The notes beneath the pieces are model-generated. The model worked only from the letters and a program-made list of their open reading frames with translations. It was not told the DNA's origin and searched no databases. Shown in pieces: positions 1 through 10,380 of a stretch of DNA of 64,000 nucleotides; the first letter of the stretch is position 1, and the number at the start of each line of letters is the position of its first letter. The DNA comes from Haberlea rhodopensis (taxonomy: Eukaryota > Streptophyta > Magnoliopsida > Lamiales > Gesneriaceae): assembly GCA_907163345.1 (NCBI GenBank), contig CAJQUN010000013.1:11945042-12009041 (forward strand). The letters are read 5' to 3'. The position numbers and the translations under genes are program-made.

Positions 1-1
1 A

Positions 2-1132
2 AAGGCAGAAAGACAGAGGCCTGGTGGTGAGTTGACGAGCTTAGAAGTACCTGAATGGAAGTGGGAGCATATATCTATAGACTTCGTGACCCACTTGCCA
101 AGGTCGGCCTCTGGATTTGATGCGATCTGGGTGATCGTGGATAGGCTGACAAAGGTAGCCCATTTCATCCCTTACAATATGACTTTCACATATTTGAAGA
201 TGGCCCAACTATATGTGAGGGATGTAGTGAGATTGCATGGCATTCCAGTCTCGATAGTGTCTGACAGGGACCCGAGGTTCACTTCACATTTCTGGGAGGG
301 TCTCCAGACAGCTTTGGGCACGGAGGTAAGACTGAGTACAACCTATCACCCTCAGACAGACGGTCAGACAGAGCGTACCATACAGACGCTCGAGGATATG
401 TTAAGGGCATGCGTTTTAGAGTTTGATACTCCGTGGCAGGATTCAGTACCACTGGTGGAGTTCTCCTATAACAACAGCTATCAGGCGAGCATTCAAATGG
501 ATCCTTTTGAAGCTCTTTATGGACGACGATGTAGATCACCGCTGTATTGGGAGGACTTGCCTAGTAAAGCGGTCGGAGGACCGGATATGATGAAAGATAT
601 GGAAGAAAAGATCAAGACGATACGTTTAAAGATGAAAGCGGCCCAAGATAGACAAGCGGCCTATGCCAATAAGCGGCGGCGACCGCTAGAATTCCAAGTA
701 GGAGATAAGGTTTTCTTGAAAATCTCACCCTTCAGGGGTGTGGTCCGTTTTGGTATGCGGGGAAAGTTATCTCCGAGGTATGTGGGGCCGTATGAGATAT
801 TGCAGTGCATCGGTACTTTGGCCTACCGTTTGGCTCTACCACCGTCCTTATCCGGTATTCATGATGTCTTTCATGTTTCTATGTTGAGGAAGTATGAACC
901 CGATCCGTCTCATGTATTGCAGCCTTCAGAGGTCCAGTTGAGTTCAGATGTATCCTATGTTGAACGACCGGTTAGAATTCTGGATCGTGAGGATCGCAGG
1001 CTACGAAGTAAAGTTATACCGATGGTCAAAATTCAGTGGGATCGTCGGGGTGTCGAGGAGGCTACGTGGGAGACGGAACGACATATGGTGCAGCACTACC
1101 CGGAATTATTTTCTGGTATGATTTATGTTTAG
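2..1132 (+). CDS. Gypsy (Tekay/Del-like) integrase C-terminal part, first tandem copy, cut by window edge
   Basis: This is the 3' end of a Ty3/gypsy pol gene. The frame is open from base 2, so the protein enters from outside the window. It shows the integrase catalytic core (aspartates in SIDFVTHLP and SDRDPRF, glutamate in TERTIQTLEDML), which inserts the cDNA copy into host DNA. A GPY/F-like stretch and a C-terminal chromodomain-like tail (EEATWETERH, then HYPELF) follow, as in chromoviruses of the Tekay/Del lineage. The same protein recurs 6700 bp downstream (6675-7832) with only a few substitutions. This copy belongs to the left unit of a tandem element that shares the LTR at 1192-3128. 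Lineage assignment comes from motif memory, not a search. Confidence 0.9.
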   Translation, partial: KAERQRPGGELTSLEVPEWKWEHISIDFVTHLPRSASGFDAIWVIVDRLTKVAHFIPYNMTFTYLKMAQLYVRDVVRLHGIPVSIVSDRDPRFTSHFWEGLQTALGTEVRLSTTYHPQTDGQTERTIQTLEDMLRACVLEFDTPWQDSVPLVEFSYNNSYQASIQMDPFEALYGRRCRSPLYWEDLPSKAVGGPDMMKDMEEKIKTIRLKMKAAQDRQAAYANKRRRPLEFQVGDKVFLKISPFRGVVRFGMRGKLSPRYVGPYEILQCIGTLAYRLALPPSLSGIHDVFHVSMLRKYEPDPSHVLQPSEVQLSSDVSYVERPVRILDREDRRLRSKVIPMVKIQWDRRGVEEATWETERHMVQHYPELFSGMIYV

Positions 1133-1156
1133 TTTCTTTTTGGGTAAGTGCATGTT

Positions 1157-1191
1157 ATTTCGAGGACGAAATCTTATAAGTAGGGGAGTAA
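1157..1191 (+). other. Inverted-repeat motif and polypurine tract before LTR
   Basis: ATTTCGAGGACGAAAT (1157-1172) is a 6-bp inverted repeat with an AGGA loop. It is followed by the purine-rich TAGGGGAGTA (1181-1190), which directly abuts the LTR and is the expected plus-strand primer. The same pair recurs before the LTRs at 7892, 51028 and (reversed) 42292. Confidence 0.75.
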
Positions 1192-1848
1192 TGTGATGCC
1201 CCGAAATTAATTGATGGCAATCTGAATATTAATTATGCTTATATGATGATTTATTACGATGATTAAGATATGTGTGGGAAATGAAGAAGTAACATGATTT
1301 AAGGATGTTAATTTTAATTATGAGGATGATATGGGTTTAATGAAGTTGGTTGCATTTTGTAAATGCCTATCATGTTGATGTATTTTATATACATCATGTT
1401 ATTATTGGGGTACAAGTTAAATGTAAGAATTAAAGACTTAACCCACCACTTTTTACCTCACCTCACTTTATACTCAAATCCCCAAAATCACTTTCCCAAA
1501 ACCCTCTTCCCCTTATTTTCGATTTTTGACCTAAAGGTGGGAAGAAATCCTTGTAAAAGCTTTGTTCTTGCACTTCTTGGTAAGATTTAGTGCCTATGAT
1601 GTTTATATACCACTTATTGATGTTCTTGAAGTGTTGATTGAGTTTTGGAAGGGTTTTAAAAAGGGTTTTAAAATGAGTTTGTTTGGGTTAGTGTGATTCT
1701 TGGGGGGGATGTTGGATTTTTAGTGGTTTTATGATGTATGTTGAAGGTTTTGAGTGTTTTAATGTTTATGAGTTGTTGGTATAAATGATGGTTGAGGTTG
1801 GTGAGGTTTAAATGTGCAAAAATGGAGTTTTTCGTGGTACAGAGGCTG

Positions 1849-2035
1849 GCGATCGATCGCGAGCAGGCAGTAGGCTCCAGAAGCCTTTGGCGATCGATCG
1901 CCACTTTTGGGCGATCGATCGGTGACGATGGCGATCGATCGCGCCAAGTATGGCGATCGATCGCCGAAGAAGGAAAATTTCACCCTCGTCCAGTGTGGTC
2001 TCGCGATCGATCGCGCCTGGGTGGCGATCGATCGC
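1849..2035. repeat. Cluster of seven CGATCGATCG palindromes in LTR leader
   Basis: GCGATCGATCGC occurs at 1849, 1890, 1931, 1953, 2003 and 2024, plus a variant ending in GG at 1911. That is seven copies in 187 bp with unrelated spacers. It lies upstream of the putative splice donor, so it would be in the first exon of the transcript. The 3' LTR repeats it at 8549-8732. Confidence 0.9.
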
Positions 2036-2458
2036 GAGATGCAAAAATGGGTATTTTGCTTATTTTGTGGGATTTTTGAATATTGGACTATGATTAGCTT
2101 CTAATATTGAATTGTATGGTTGTGTAGAACCATCCCAAGGACCCACGACTTCAATAAGATAAAGTACTACGATTTCACCACATTTTGAAAAGGTACGTAA
2201 GAAACGTACGGGCATCAAACGGTAACATATTCCTAAACTATGACTTTGCATTAATTGCATAAGTATTGATGATGATGATTATGATGATTATGATGAATAA
2301 GTTTATGATGATGAAGTTGTGATAAATGAAGATGATATGATGTCACGATGACAATTATGATAAGATGATGATGTTTGAAATGATGATGCTTATAAGATGA
2401 TGACGCATGTTTGACTATGCTACTTAGAATGGTTGAATGTCCGGTGACTATTATGGGC

Positions 2459-2625
2459 AAGCGAGGAAGGTCTTGCCGCTCACATAACTGAGCGATGGGG
2501 TACATCCGCTATCAAGGTGTAGCGATGGGTATCATCCGCTGAATAAGAGATACATCCGCTATCAAGGCGTAGCGATGGGTATCATACGATGTGTTATGTC
2601 GAGCGAGGGGGCCAATTGTGCCGCT
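2459..2625 (+). repeat. Tandem hairpin array (AGCG...CCGCT units)
   Basis: Five units of about 20-25 nt start with AGCGA and mostly end CCGCT. One is AGCGATGGGTATCATCCGCT, which pairs AGCGATG with CATCCGCT leaving one bulged C. Unit four is degenerate (ends ACGATG). The array lies between the hairpin donor and the U5 end of the LTR and is repeated at 9156-9322. Confidence 0.75.
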
Positions 2626-3132
2626 GTCATAATAGAACCCGGATAGTCCCATTTCTAATTAACATGGATTGATGTGAGCTTATATACGAAATATGATGTT
2701 AATCATTCATGTCTTGAACTAATGATTATATGTGTAATTATGACACAGGGACAACCAAGGAAGGATAGTACTATTAAACAGGAAGTATATGCTATCAATT
2801 ATTTCCATGCATTATTTATATGCCATTAACTCATGATGTTAAGTAACGATGTACATGCTCACGATGGGTTGTTCCTGTAGGTACACTTTTGGATCGAGAC
2901 TAAGGGTCGGGTTGAGATGGTGAGCTAAAGGAGCATAAGAAGATAGATACAGGATTTTTGTTAGCCTTAACATTCATTTTGGGGAATGTAATTAACTAAC
3001 TATTGAAGTTTCATTTTGGCCTGTAATTACATTAAACTCACATAACAACCAGAACTCTAAGATGTCTCTATTACATGTTTAATTCATAATACGTTACTAA
3101 TATGAGGTTAAGGTAGGAAGACCCTACATTAG

Positions 3133-3144
3133 TGGTATCAGAGC
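3133..3144 (+). other. Primer binding site, initiator Met tRNA
   Basis: TGGTATCAGAGC, four bases after the LTR end, is the classic complement of the plant iMet tRNA 3' end that primes minus-strand cDNA. Confidence 0.93.
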
Positions 3145-3325
3145 AGTGGTTAGATAACCCGGGGATGAGTGAAGGGTAGCCTTAGCAGTAGGTTGGCTAG
3201 GCACTTACTTTTGACATATTATGTTGCACATGAAGTATATGGGTGTTATGATAACATGTTATGACTTTCTAACGATGTTTATATGAACTGCTTTTGGATC
3301 CTTTTGTTAACCCTTGTGTTGCAGT

Positions 3326-6300
3326 ATGGCAGCAAATATCGACATTGGTGATGCGGTAAGTGTGAACGCTAGTGCGGGGCGCACGAATCCCCTACCCCCG
3401 CCAGCCCTAGGCGAAGAGCCGTCCGAGCAACAGCTATTGCCGGGAGAGTTGAGTTTGACTCAATTTCTAGCGTATCGGCCCCCGACTTTTGAAGGGACTG
3501 AAACAGGGGAGCGAGCCGAGGAATGGCTAGAAAGGATAGAACAAATATTTGTGGCAGCCCCGTGTGCAAAGACGGCATGGATAAGGCTAGCAGAGTTCCA
3601 ATTAGCCAAGAAAGCACTGATATGGTGGAGGACCACCGTGATTGAACAGGAAGCACAGGGTCAAGAGGTAAACTGGAAACTGTTTAGAACTAGATTCCTG
3701 GCCCGATACTTTTCAGCGGCTGCACGTCAAGCTAAAGAGGATGAGTTTACTAAGTTGAAGCAAGGTACCATGCCGGTGTCAGATTATGCCCTCCACTACT
3801 GTTCTCTACTCAGATATGTACCTCATATCGCCGCCGACACTCAAGCAAAAATGAGGAACTTTATGAAGGGCTTGAGGCCAGAACTCTATGATAGGGTGAT
3901 TACATATGGCCCTACCTGCTTTGATGATGCACTTACACGGGCCGAGTTAGCCGAACTGGGGGTAGGTGCATACCCTGATGCTGTACCACCTCCAGCACCC
4001 CCTCAGAGATCTACTCCCGACAATTTAAGGCCAAGGGGTGATCGGTTCAAGTCTGGGGGGAACACTTCTGCGTCAAGATTCAGTGGTAGGAGGCCCGATA
4101 GCCGATGGAGAGGAAACCGCAGGAACGACGCCCCACCAAGAGGAGGACAGTCTCGAGGAGGTAGTGTTGGGGAGGTTCAATGCTCTCTTTGTGGGCAACC
4201 ACATCTGACGAAGAATTGTGTGGGATGTTATGTTTGTGGCGAGAGAGGCCACTTTGCTCGACAGTGTCCCAACAGGGGAAGGCAGCAGAACTCTACTGAG
4301 AGGTCTACGGTCAGAACAGCACAGAACAGACACCCATATGTACCGAGGCAGTTTGGAAGTCAGCCTACGGGGCCACCTCAAGGGCAGGTGTATGCATTGA
4401 CAAGGGAGCAGGCCACAGCGGCTCCGGAGGAGGTTATAGCGGGTACGTGTCTTTTATTTACGCACCCTGCTTTTATATTGATCGACACAGGTGCGTCACA
4501 CTCTTTTGTGTCGACAAGTTTTGTGGAAAGGCACCACATATGCACTGCTCCGTCGCCCACGCCTCTTATAGTCTCGACCCCCGCTGGAAGAAGTATGATT
4601 ACTGATCGGATTGTCTACGATGGCCTCATTTATTTTGAGGATAAAGAACTAAGGTCAGATTTGATTGTTTTGGGAATCTCAGACTTTGACTGCATTCTGG
4701 GCATTGATGTTCTGAACAGGTATCAGGCAGTTGTGAACTGCAGGCAGAAGACAGTGCGGTTCAAATCTGATATGGGAGTTTCATGGACGTTCTATGGGGA
4801 TGGTTCTCGTTCAAGGATTCCGTTGATATCCGCTGTCAAGATGACACAATTATTGGAACGAGGCCATACAGGATATCTTATTTATGCTGTTGATGTTTCT
4901 GGAAAGAAGGAAGAACTAAAGGTTGAAGATGTGCCCGTAGTGGCGGAATTTCCTGATGTATTTCCTGAAGAGATTCCTGGATTCCCACCGGCGAGAGAGG
5001 TCGAGTTTGGAATCGAATTACTACCGGGGACGTCAGCCATTTCTCGTGCCCCGTATATGATGGCACCAACAGAGCTAAAGGAGTTAAAGGTTCAGTTGCA
5101 AGAACTCCTTGACAAGGGCTATATACGCCCTAGCGTATCGCCCTGGGGTGCACCAGTTTTGTTTGTCAAGAAGAAAGATGGCTCGATGCGTTTGTGCATC
5201 GATTACAGACAACTGAACAAAGCCACAGTAAAGAACAAGTATCCACTTCCGAGGATCGATGATTTATTTGATCAGTTGCAGGGTACGAGACTCTACAGTA
5301 AGATCGATCTGAGGTCGGGGTACCATCAGATTCGGGTAAGGGAGGATGATGTGCAGAAGACAGCTTTCAGGACCAGATATGGGCACTATGAGTTCTTAGT
5401 TATGCCCTTTGGGGTGACGAATGCCCCAGCTGTTTTCATGAGTTTAATGAACAGGGTATTCCAGCCATATTTGGACCAGTTCGTCATAGTCTTCATTGAT
5501 GATATACTTATTTACTCCCGGACTGAAGAAGAACATGTTGAGCACTTGAGGACAGTACTTCAGATCCTTAGAGATCATCAATTATATGCAAAGCTTAGCA
5601 AGTGCGAGTTTTGGTTGGACAGTGTGGTATTCTTGGGCCACGTTATATCTAGCAGTGGGATATCTGTGGATCCCAGAAAGATTGAAGCTGTTATGGAGTG
5701 GGCTGCACCCACTTCTGTGCCCGAGATACGGAGCTTCCTTGGTTTAGCAGGTTATTACCGACGTTTCGTCGAAGGATTCTCTAAGATTGCTAAGCCATTG
5801 ACACAGCTAACTCAGAAAGGAGTACCGTTCTTTTGGTCCGAAGCTTGTGAGGAAAGCTTCCAAGAATTGAAGCGTCGTTTGACGACAACACCAATATTGG
5901 TGATCCCTTCTGAGAATAAGAAGTTTTCCTTGTACACGGATGCATCATTGCAAGGTTTGGGTTGTGTGTTGATGCAAGATAAGCACGTGGTAGCTTATGC
6001 TTCGAGGCAGTTGAAGCCCCATGAGACCAGATACCCAGTCCATGACCTGGAACTGGCGGCCATCATTTTCGCCTTGAAGATTTGGCGTCATTATCTCTAT
6101 GGTACGACGTTTACCATCTTTACAGACCACAAGAGCTTGAAATTCTTATTCACCCAAGCAGAACTGAATATGAGGCAAAGAAGATGGATGGACTTACTCA
6201 AGGATTATGATTGTGAAATAGAGTACCAGCCGGGTAAAGCAAATATGATAGCAGATGCCTTAAGTCGAAAAGTGAAGAGCACCGCTGAGGATACTATGAG

Positions 6301-6676
6301 CTTATCAGCTATGATGACTTCTTATTGCCATCTGGGCTATGATTTTGTTGTGGACACGTCGCCGGTGCGAGTGTCGACCTTATTGGCTGAGCCAGACATA
6401 TTTGAGGCTATTAGGAAAGCTCAGAGTTCGGATAATGAAATTCAGAGATGGTCATCAATAGTACTCCAAGGGCAACCATCAAAGTTCCGAGTTGCTGAGG
6501 ATGGTTCATTGAGACTAGGCAACCGTTGGGTGGTACCAAAGACACCAGAATTACGCCAAGGAATTTTGCACCGTGCCCACAGTAGCCGGTTCAGTATCCA
6601 CCCAGGAGGAAGAAAGATGTACAAGGACCTATGTAGTCAATTTTGGTGGAGACGCATGAAGCGTGAAGTAAGTTAA
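3326..6676 (+). pseudogene. Gypsy gag-pol polyprotein, frame broken before integrase core
   Basis: ATG at 3326 (MAANIDIG) follows the putative acceptor. 1116 residues are open. In order they are: retrotransposon gag with the SLTQFLAYRPPTFEG start; a CCHC zinc knuckle (CYVCGERGHFARQC, from about residue 301) that binds RNA; aspartic protease DTGASHSF (about 387); reverse transcriptase FIDDILIYS with both catalytic aspartates (about 725-726); RNase H TDASLQGLG (about 871); and the integrase H2C2 zinc region ending WWRRMKREVS. The TAA at 6674 is reached because about 8 bases are missing; the next frame resumes with KRCLICQQ at 6675. Gag, protease, RT and RNase H look intact, so the break alone disables the integrase fusion. 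It could still act in trans if readthrough or frameshifting occurs, which I cannot show. Confidence 0.92.
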
Positions 6677-7832
6677 GAGGTGTCTAATCTGCCAGCAGGT
6701 AAAGGCAGAAAGACAGAGGCCTGGTGGTGAGTTGAAGAGCTTAGAAGTACCTGAATGGAAGTGGGAGCATATATCTATAGACTTCGTGACCCACTTGCCA
6801 AGGTCGGCCTCTGGATTTGATGCGATCTGGGTGATCGTGGATAGGCTGACAAAGGTAGCCCATTTCATCCCTTACAATATGACTTTCACATATTTGAAGA
6901 TGGCCCAACTATATGTGAGGGATGTAGTGAGATTGCATGGCATTCCAGTCTCGATAGTGTCTGACAGGGACCCGAGGTTCACTTCACATTTCTGGGAGGG
7001 TCTCCAGACAGCTTTGGGCACGGAGGTAAGACTGAGTACAACCTATCACCCTCAGACAGACGGTCAGACAGAGCGTACCATACAGACGCTCGAGGATATG
7101 TTAAGGGCATGCGTTTTAGAGTTTGATACTCCGTGGCAGGATTCAGTACCACTGGTGGAGTTCTCCTATAACAACAGCTATCAGGCGAGCATTCAAATGG
7201 ATCCTTTTGAAGCTCTTTATGGACGACGATGTAGATCACCGCTGTATTGGGAGGACTTGACTAGTAAAGCGGTCGGAGGACCGGATATGATTAAAGATAT
7301 GGAAGAAAAGATCAAGACGATACGTTTAAAGATGAAAGCGACCCAAGATAGACAAGCGGCCTATGCCAATAAGCGGCGACGACAGCTAGAATTCCAAGTA
7401 GGAGATAAGGTTTTCTTGAAAATCTCACCCTTCAGGGGTGTGGTCCGTTTTGGTATGCGGGGAAAGTTATCTCCGAGGTATGTGGGGCCGGATGAGATAT
7501 TGCAGCGCATCGGTACTTTGGCCTACCGTTTGGCTCTACCACCGTCCTTATCCGGTATTCATGATGTCTTTCATGTTTCTATGTTGAGGAAGTATGAACC
7601 CGATCCGTCTCATGTATTGCAGCCTTCAGAGGTCCAGTTGAGTTCAGATGTATCCTATGTTGAACGACCGGTTAGAATTCTGGATCGTGAGGATCGCAGG
7701 CTACGAAGTAAAGTTATACCGATGGTCAAAATTCAGTGGGATCGTCGGGGTGTCGAGGAGGCTACGTGGGAGACGGAACGGCATATGGTGCAGCACTACC
7801 CGGAATTATTTTCTGGTATGATTTATGTTTAG
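6675..7832 (+). CDS. Gypsy integrase core and chromodomain-like tail, out of frame with gag-pol
   Basis: It continues the polyprotein in the +1 frame after the short deletion at about 6672. The sequence starts KRCLICQQ, completing the zinc-binding HHCC region, then carries the catalytic triad (SIDFVTHLP, SDRDPRF, TERTIQTLEDML), a GPY/F-like stretch and the tail HYPELFSGMIYV before TAG. It matches 2-1132 almost residue for residue (for example P to T and A to T changes). The left copy shows no break in the part visible here. The deletion may therefore be private to this unit, but the left copy begins after the deletion point so this cannot be checked. Confidence 0.88.
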   Translation, partial: KRCLICQQVKAERQRPGGELKSLEVPEWKWEHISIDFVTHLPRSASGFDAIWVIVDRLTKVAHFIPYNMTFTYLKMAQLYVRDVVRLHGIPVSIVSDRDPRFTSHFWEGLQTALGTEVRLSTTYHPQTDGQTERTIQTLEDMLRACVLEFDTPWQDSVPLVEFSYNNSYQASIQMDPFEALYGRRCRSPLYWEDLTSKAVGGPDMIKDMEEKIKTIRLKMKATQDRQAAYANKRRRQLEFQVGDKVFLKISPFRGVVRFGMRGKLSPRYVGPDEILQRIGTLAYRLALPPSLSGIHDVFHVSMLRKYEPDPSHVLQPSEVQLSSDVSYVERPVRILDREDRRLRSKVIPMVKIQWDRRGVEEATWETERHMVQHYPELFSGMIYV

Positions 7833-7856
7833 TTTCTTTTTGGGTAAGTGCATGTG

Positions 7857-7891
7857 ATTTCGAGGACGAAATCTTATAAGTAGGGGAGTAA
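7857..7891 (+). other. Inverted-repeat motif and polypurine tract of 3' LTR
   Basis: ATTTCGAGGACGAAAT is followed by TAGGGGAGTA immediately before TGTGATGCC, identical to 1157-1191. Confidence 0.75.
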
Positions 7892-9824
7892 TGTGATGCC
7901 CCGAAATTAATTGATGGCAATCTGAATATTAATTATGCTTATATGATGATTTATTACGATGATTAAGATATGTGTGGGAAATGAAGAAGTAACATGATTT
8001 AAGGATGTTAATTTTAATTATGAGGATGATATGGGTTTAATGAAGTTGGTTGCATTTTGTAAATGCCTATCATGTTGATGTATTTTATATACATCATGTT
8101 ATTATTGGGGTACAAGTTAAATGTAAGAATTAAAGACTTAACCCACCACTTTTTACCTCACCTCACTTTTACACTCAAATCCCCAAAATCACTTTCCCAA
8201 AACCCTCTTCCCCTTATTTTCGATTTTTGACCTAAAGGTGGGAAGAAATCCTTGTAAAAGCTTTGTTCTTGCACTTCTTGGTAAGATTTAGTGTCTATGA
8301 TGTTTATATACCACTTATTGATGTTCTTGAAGTGTTGATTGAGTTTTGGAAGGGTTTTAAAAATGGTTTTAAAATGGGTTTGTTTGGGTTAGTGTGATTC
8401 TTGGGGGGATGTTGGATTTTTAGTGGTTTTATGATGTCTGTTGAAGGTTTTGAGTGTTTTAATGTTTATGAGTTGTTGGTATAAATGATGGTTGAGGTTG
8501 GTGAGGTTTAAATGTGCAAAAATGGAGTTTTTCGTGGTACAGAGGCTGGCGATCGATCGCGAGCAGGCAGTAGGCTCCTGAAGCCTTTGACGATCGATCG
8601 CCACTTTTGGGCGATCGATCGGTGACGATGGCGATCGATCGCGCCAAGTATGGCGATCGATCGCCGAAGAAGGAAAATTTCACCCTCGTCTGTGATCTCG
8701 CGATCGATCGCGCCTGGGTGGCGATCGATCGCGAGATGCAAAAATGGGTATTTTGATTATTTTGTGGGATTTTTGAATATTGGACTATGATTAGCTTCTA
8801 ATATTGAATTGTATGGTTGTGTAGAACCATCCCAAGGACCCACGACTTCAAGAAGATAAAGTACTACGATTTCACCACATTTTGAAAAGGTACGTAAGAA
8901 ACGTACGGGCATCAAACGGTAACATATTCCTAAACTATGACTTTGCATTAATTGCATAAGTATTGATGATGATGATTATGATGATTATGCCGAATAAGTT
9001 TATGATGATGAAGTTGTGATAAATGAAGATGATATGATGTCACGATGACAATTATGATAAGATGATGATGTTTGAAATGATGATGCTTATAAGATGATGA
9101 CGCATGTTTGACTATGCTACTTAGAATGGTTGAATGTCCGGTGACTATTATGGGCAAGCGAGGAAGGTCTTGCCGCTCACATAACTGAGCGATGGGGTAC
9201 ATCCGCTATCAAGGTGTAGCGATGGGTATCATCCGCTGAATAAGAGATACATCCGCTATCAAGGCGTAGCGATGGGTATCATACGATGTGTTATGTCGAG
9301 CGAGGGGGCCAATTGTGCCGCTGTCATAATAGAACCCAGATAGTCCATTTCTAATTAACATGGATTGATGTGAGCTTATATACGAAATATGATGTTAATC
9401 ATTCATGTCTTGAACTAATGATTATATGCGTAATTATGACACAGGGACAACCAAGGAAGGATAGTACTATTAAACAGGAAGTATATGCTATCAATTATTT
9501 CCATGCATTATTTATATGCCATTAACTCATGATGTTAAGTAACGATGTACATGCTCACGATGGGTTGTTCCTGTAGGTACACTTTTGGATCGAGACTAAG
9601 GGTCGGGTTGAGATGGTGAGCTAAAGGAGCATAAGAAGATAGATACATGATTTTTGTTAGCCTTAACATTCATTTTGGGGAATGTAATTAACTAACTATT
9701 GAAGTTTCATTTTGGCCTGTAATTACATTAAGCTCACATAACAACCAGAACTCTAAGATGTCTCTATTACATGTTTAATTCATAATACGTTACTAATATG
9801 AGGTTAAGGTAGGAAGACCCTACA
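7892..9824 (+). repeat. Gypsy 3' LTR (1933 bp)
   Basis: It is the partner of 1192-3128, with the same ends (TGTGATGCCCCG to AAGACCCTACA), palindromes at 8549-8732, donor hairpin at 8890-8906 and hairpin array at 9156-9322. The bases right after it are copia coding sequence, so this LTR marks the right border of the tandem insertion. The left border and its target duplication are outside the window. Confidence 0.92.
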
Positions 9825-10380
9825 CTATCTCACTCTTTCACCGTTTCTTTCCAAAGATCAGAGTCTTGTGAGGACATTGCTTTCTTGAAAGTAGCCGGAT
9901 CCTTTTCCAACAAATATGTTAGGAAATTCGAGCCAAAAGACTTCTCTTTTCTCGTTCTTTTGCTTCATCTAGATGATTCTACATTCTCTTGACATTCTCT
10001 ATCCCCCACATTTCACTCAACATTGGTTTCAGTCACTGTCTGAGTTTTGTGGAGAAAGATTTCCTAAAACAATGAAGCTTCCCTAGCCTCAATGATGGTA
10101 TTTACATGCACTTCTGCATTATCTGACTTGTGTACCAAAAATTGATAGGCACTACTATCTTGCGCATATCCGATAAATACACAATCCACTGTCTTAGGTC
10201 CTATCCTAGTCCCTTTAGGAGGATGAATTGGTACATTTGCTACACATCCCCAAATGCTTAAAAATTTGTAGCTAGGTGCGCGACCTTTCCACAATTCATA
10301 AGGCGATTTATCCAACCTTTTTATGTGGTACTCTGTTTAGCACATAGTTGGCGGAAATCAGAGCTTCTCCCCACAAGTTC
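9825..10380 (-). pseudogene. Copia A pol fragment: integrase C-terminus to RT linker
   Basis: Read on the minus strand from 10380, it gives NLWGEALISANYVLNRVP, then after a one-base frameshift DKSPYELWKGRAPSYKFL and IWGCVANVPIHPP (integrase C-terminal zone of Ty1/copia). Near 9830-9900 it gives DPATFKKAMSSQDSDLWKE, the linker just before reverse transcriptase. It stops exactly at the gypsy LTR (9824), so the gypsy array interrupts it. It continues the protein that breaks off at 35746: the right fragment ends LPRNL and this one resumes NLWGEA, joined across the AGTTC target duplication. The RT part must lie left of the window. Confidence 0.82.

Larger units (their letters stand above)
1192..3128 (+). 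repeat. Gypsy LTR shared by two tandem units (1937 bp)
   Basis: It begins TGTGATGCCCCG and ends AAGACCCTACA, flanked by a polypurine tract on the left and a primer site four bases to the right. It is the 3' LTR of the left unit and the 5' LTR of the complete right unit. The copy at 7892-9824 differs by roughly 20 substitutions or small indels counted by eye, about 1 percent. Internal order: pyrimidine-rich likely start region near 1440-1500, CGATCGATCG palindromes (1849-2035), hairpin splice donor (2193), ATGATG-rich tract, hairpin array (2459-2625), then U5. Confidence 0.92.
2193..3324 (+). other. Putative leader intron of the gypsy element, donor inside a hairpin
   Basis: The donor AAAAG|GTACGTAAG at 2193 matches the plant 5' splice consensus. 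Its first six bases pair with ACGTAC at 2204-2209 around an AAGAA loop. The acceptor, CCCTTGTGTTGCAG ending at 3324, is pyrimidine-rich and lies one base before the gag ATG. Splicing would remove 1132 bp including the hairpin array, U5 and the primer site. A minus-strand relative at 56112-57255 has the same two sites and almost the same length. Predicted from sequence only. Confidence 0.6.
1192..9824 (+). mobile_element. Complete gypsy unit inside a tandem LTR-INT-LTR-INT-LTR array
   Basis: LTR, primer site, gag-pol, polypurine tract and LTR occur in order. The upstream integrase tail (2-1132) shows that another internal region precedes the first LTR, with exact 6700-bp spacing between matching points (1192 and 7892; 32 and 6732). 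Such arrays arise by unequal recombination between LTRs or by insertion into a sister copy. Confidence 0.88.

Noticed and set aside
279..539. Minus-strand open frame opposite the gypsy integrase, repeated at 6979-7239
   Set aside because: A shadow of the conserved integrase frame; both copies are identical because the sense gene is.
1668..2079. Several overlapping open frames with repeated AIDR or GDRS residues on both strands
   Set aside because: They arise from the CGATCGATCG palindromes, which are open in every frame; no start context, no family, and they lie in the LTR leader.
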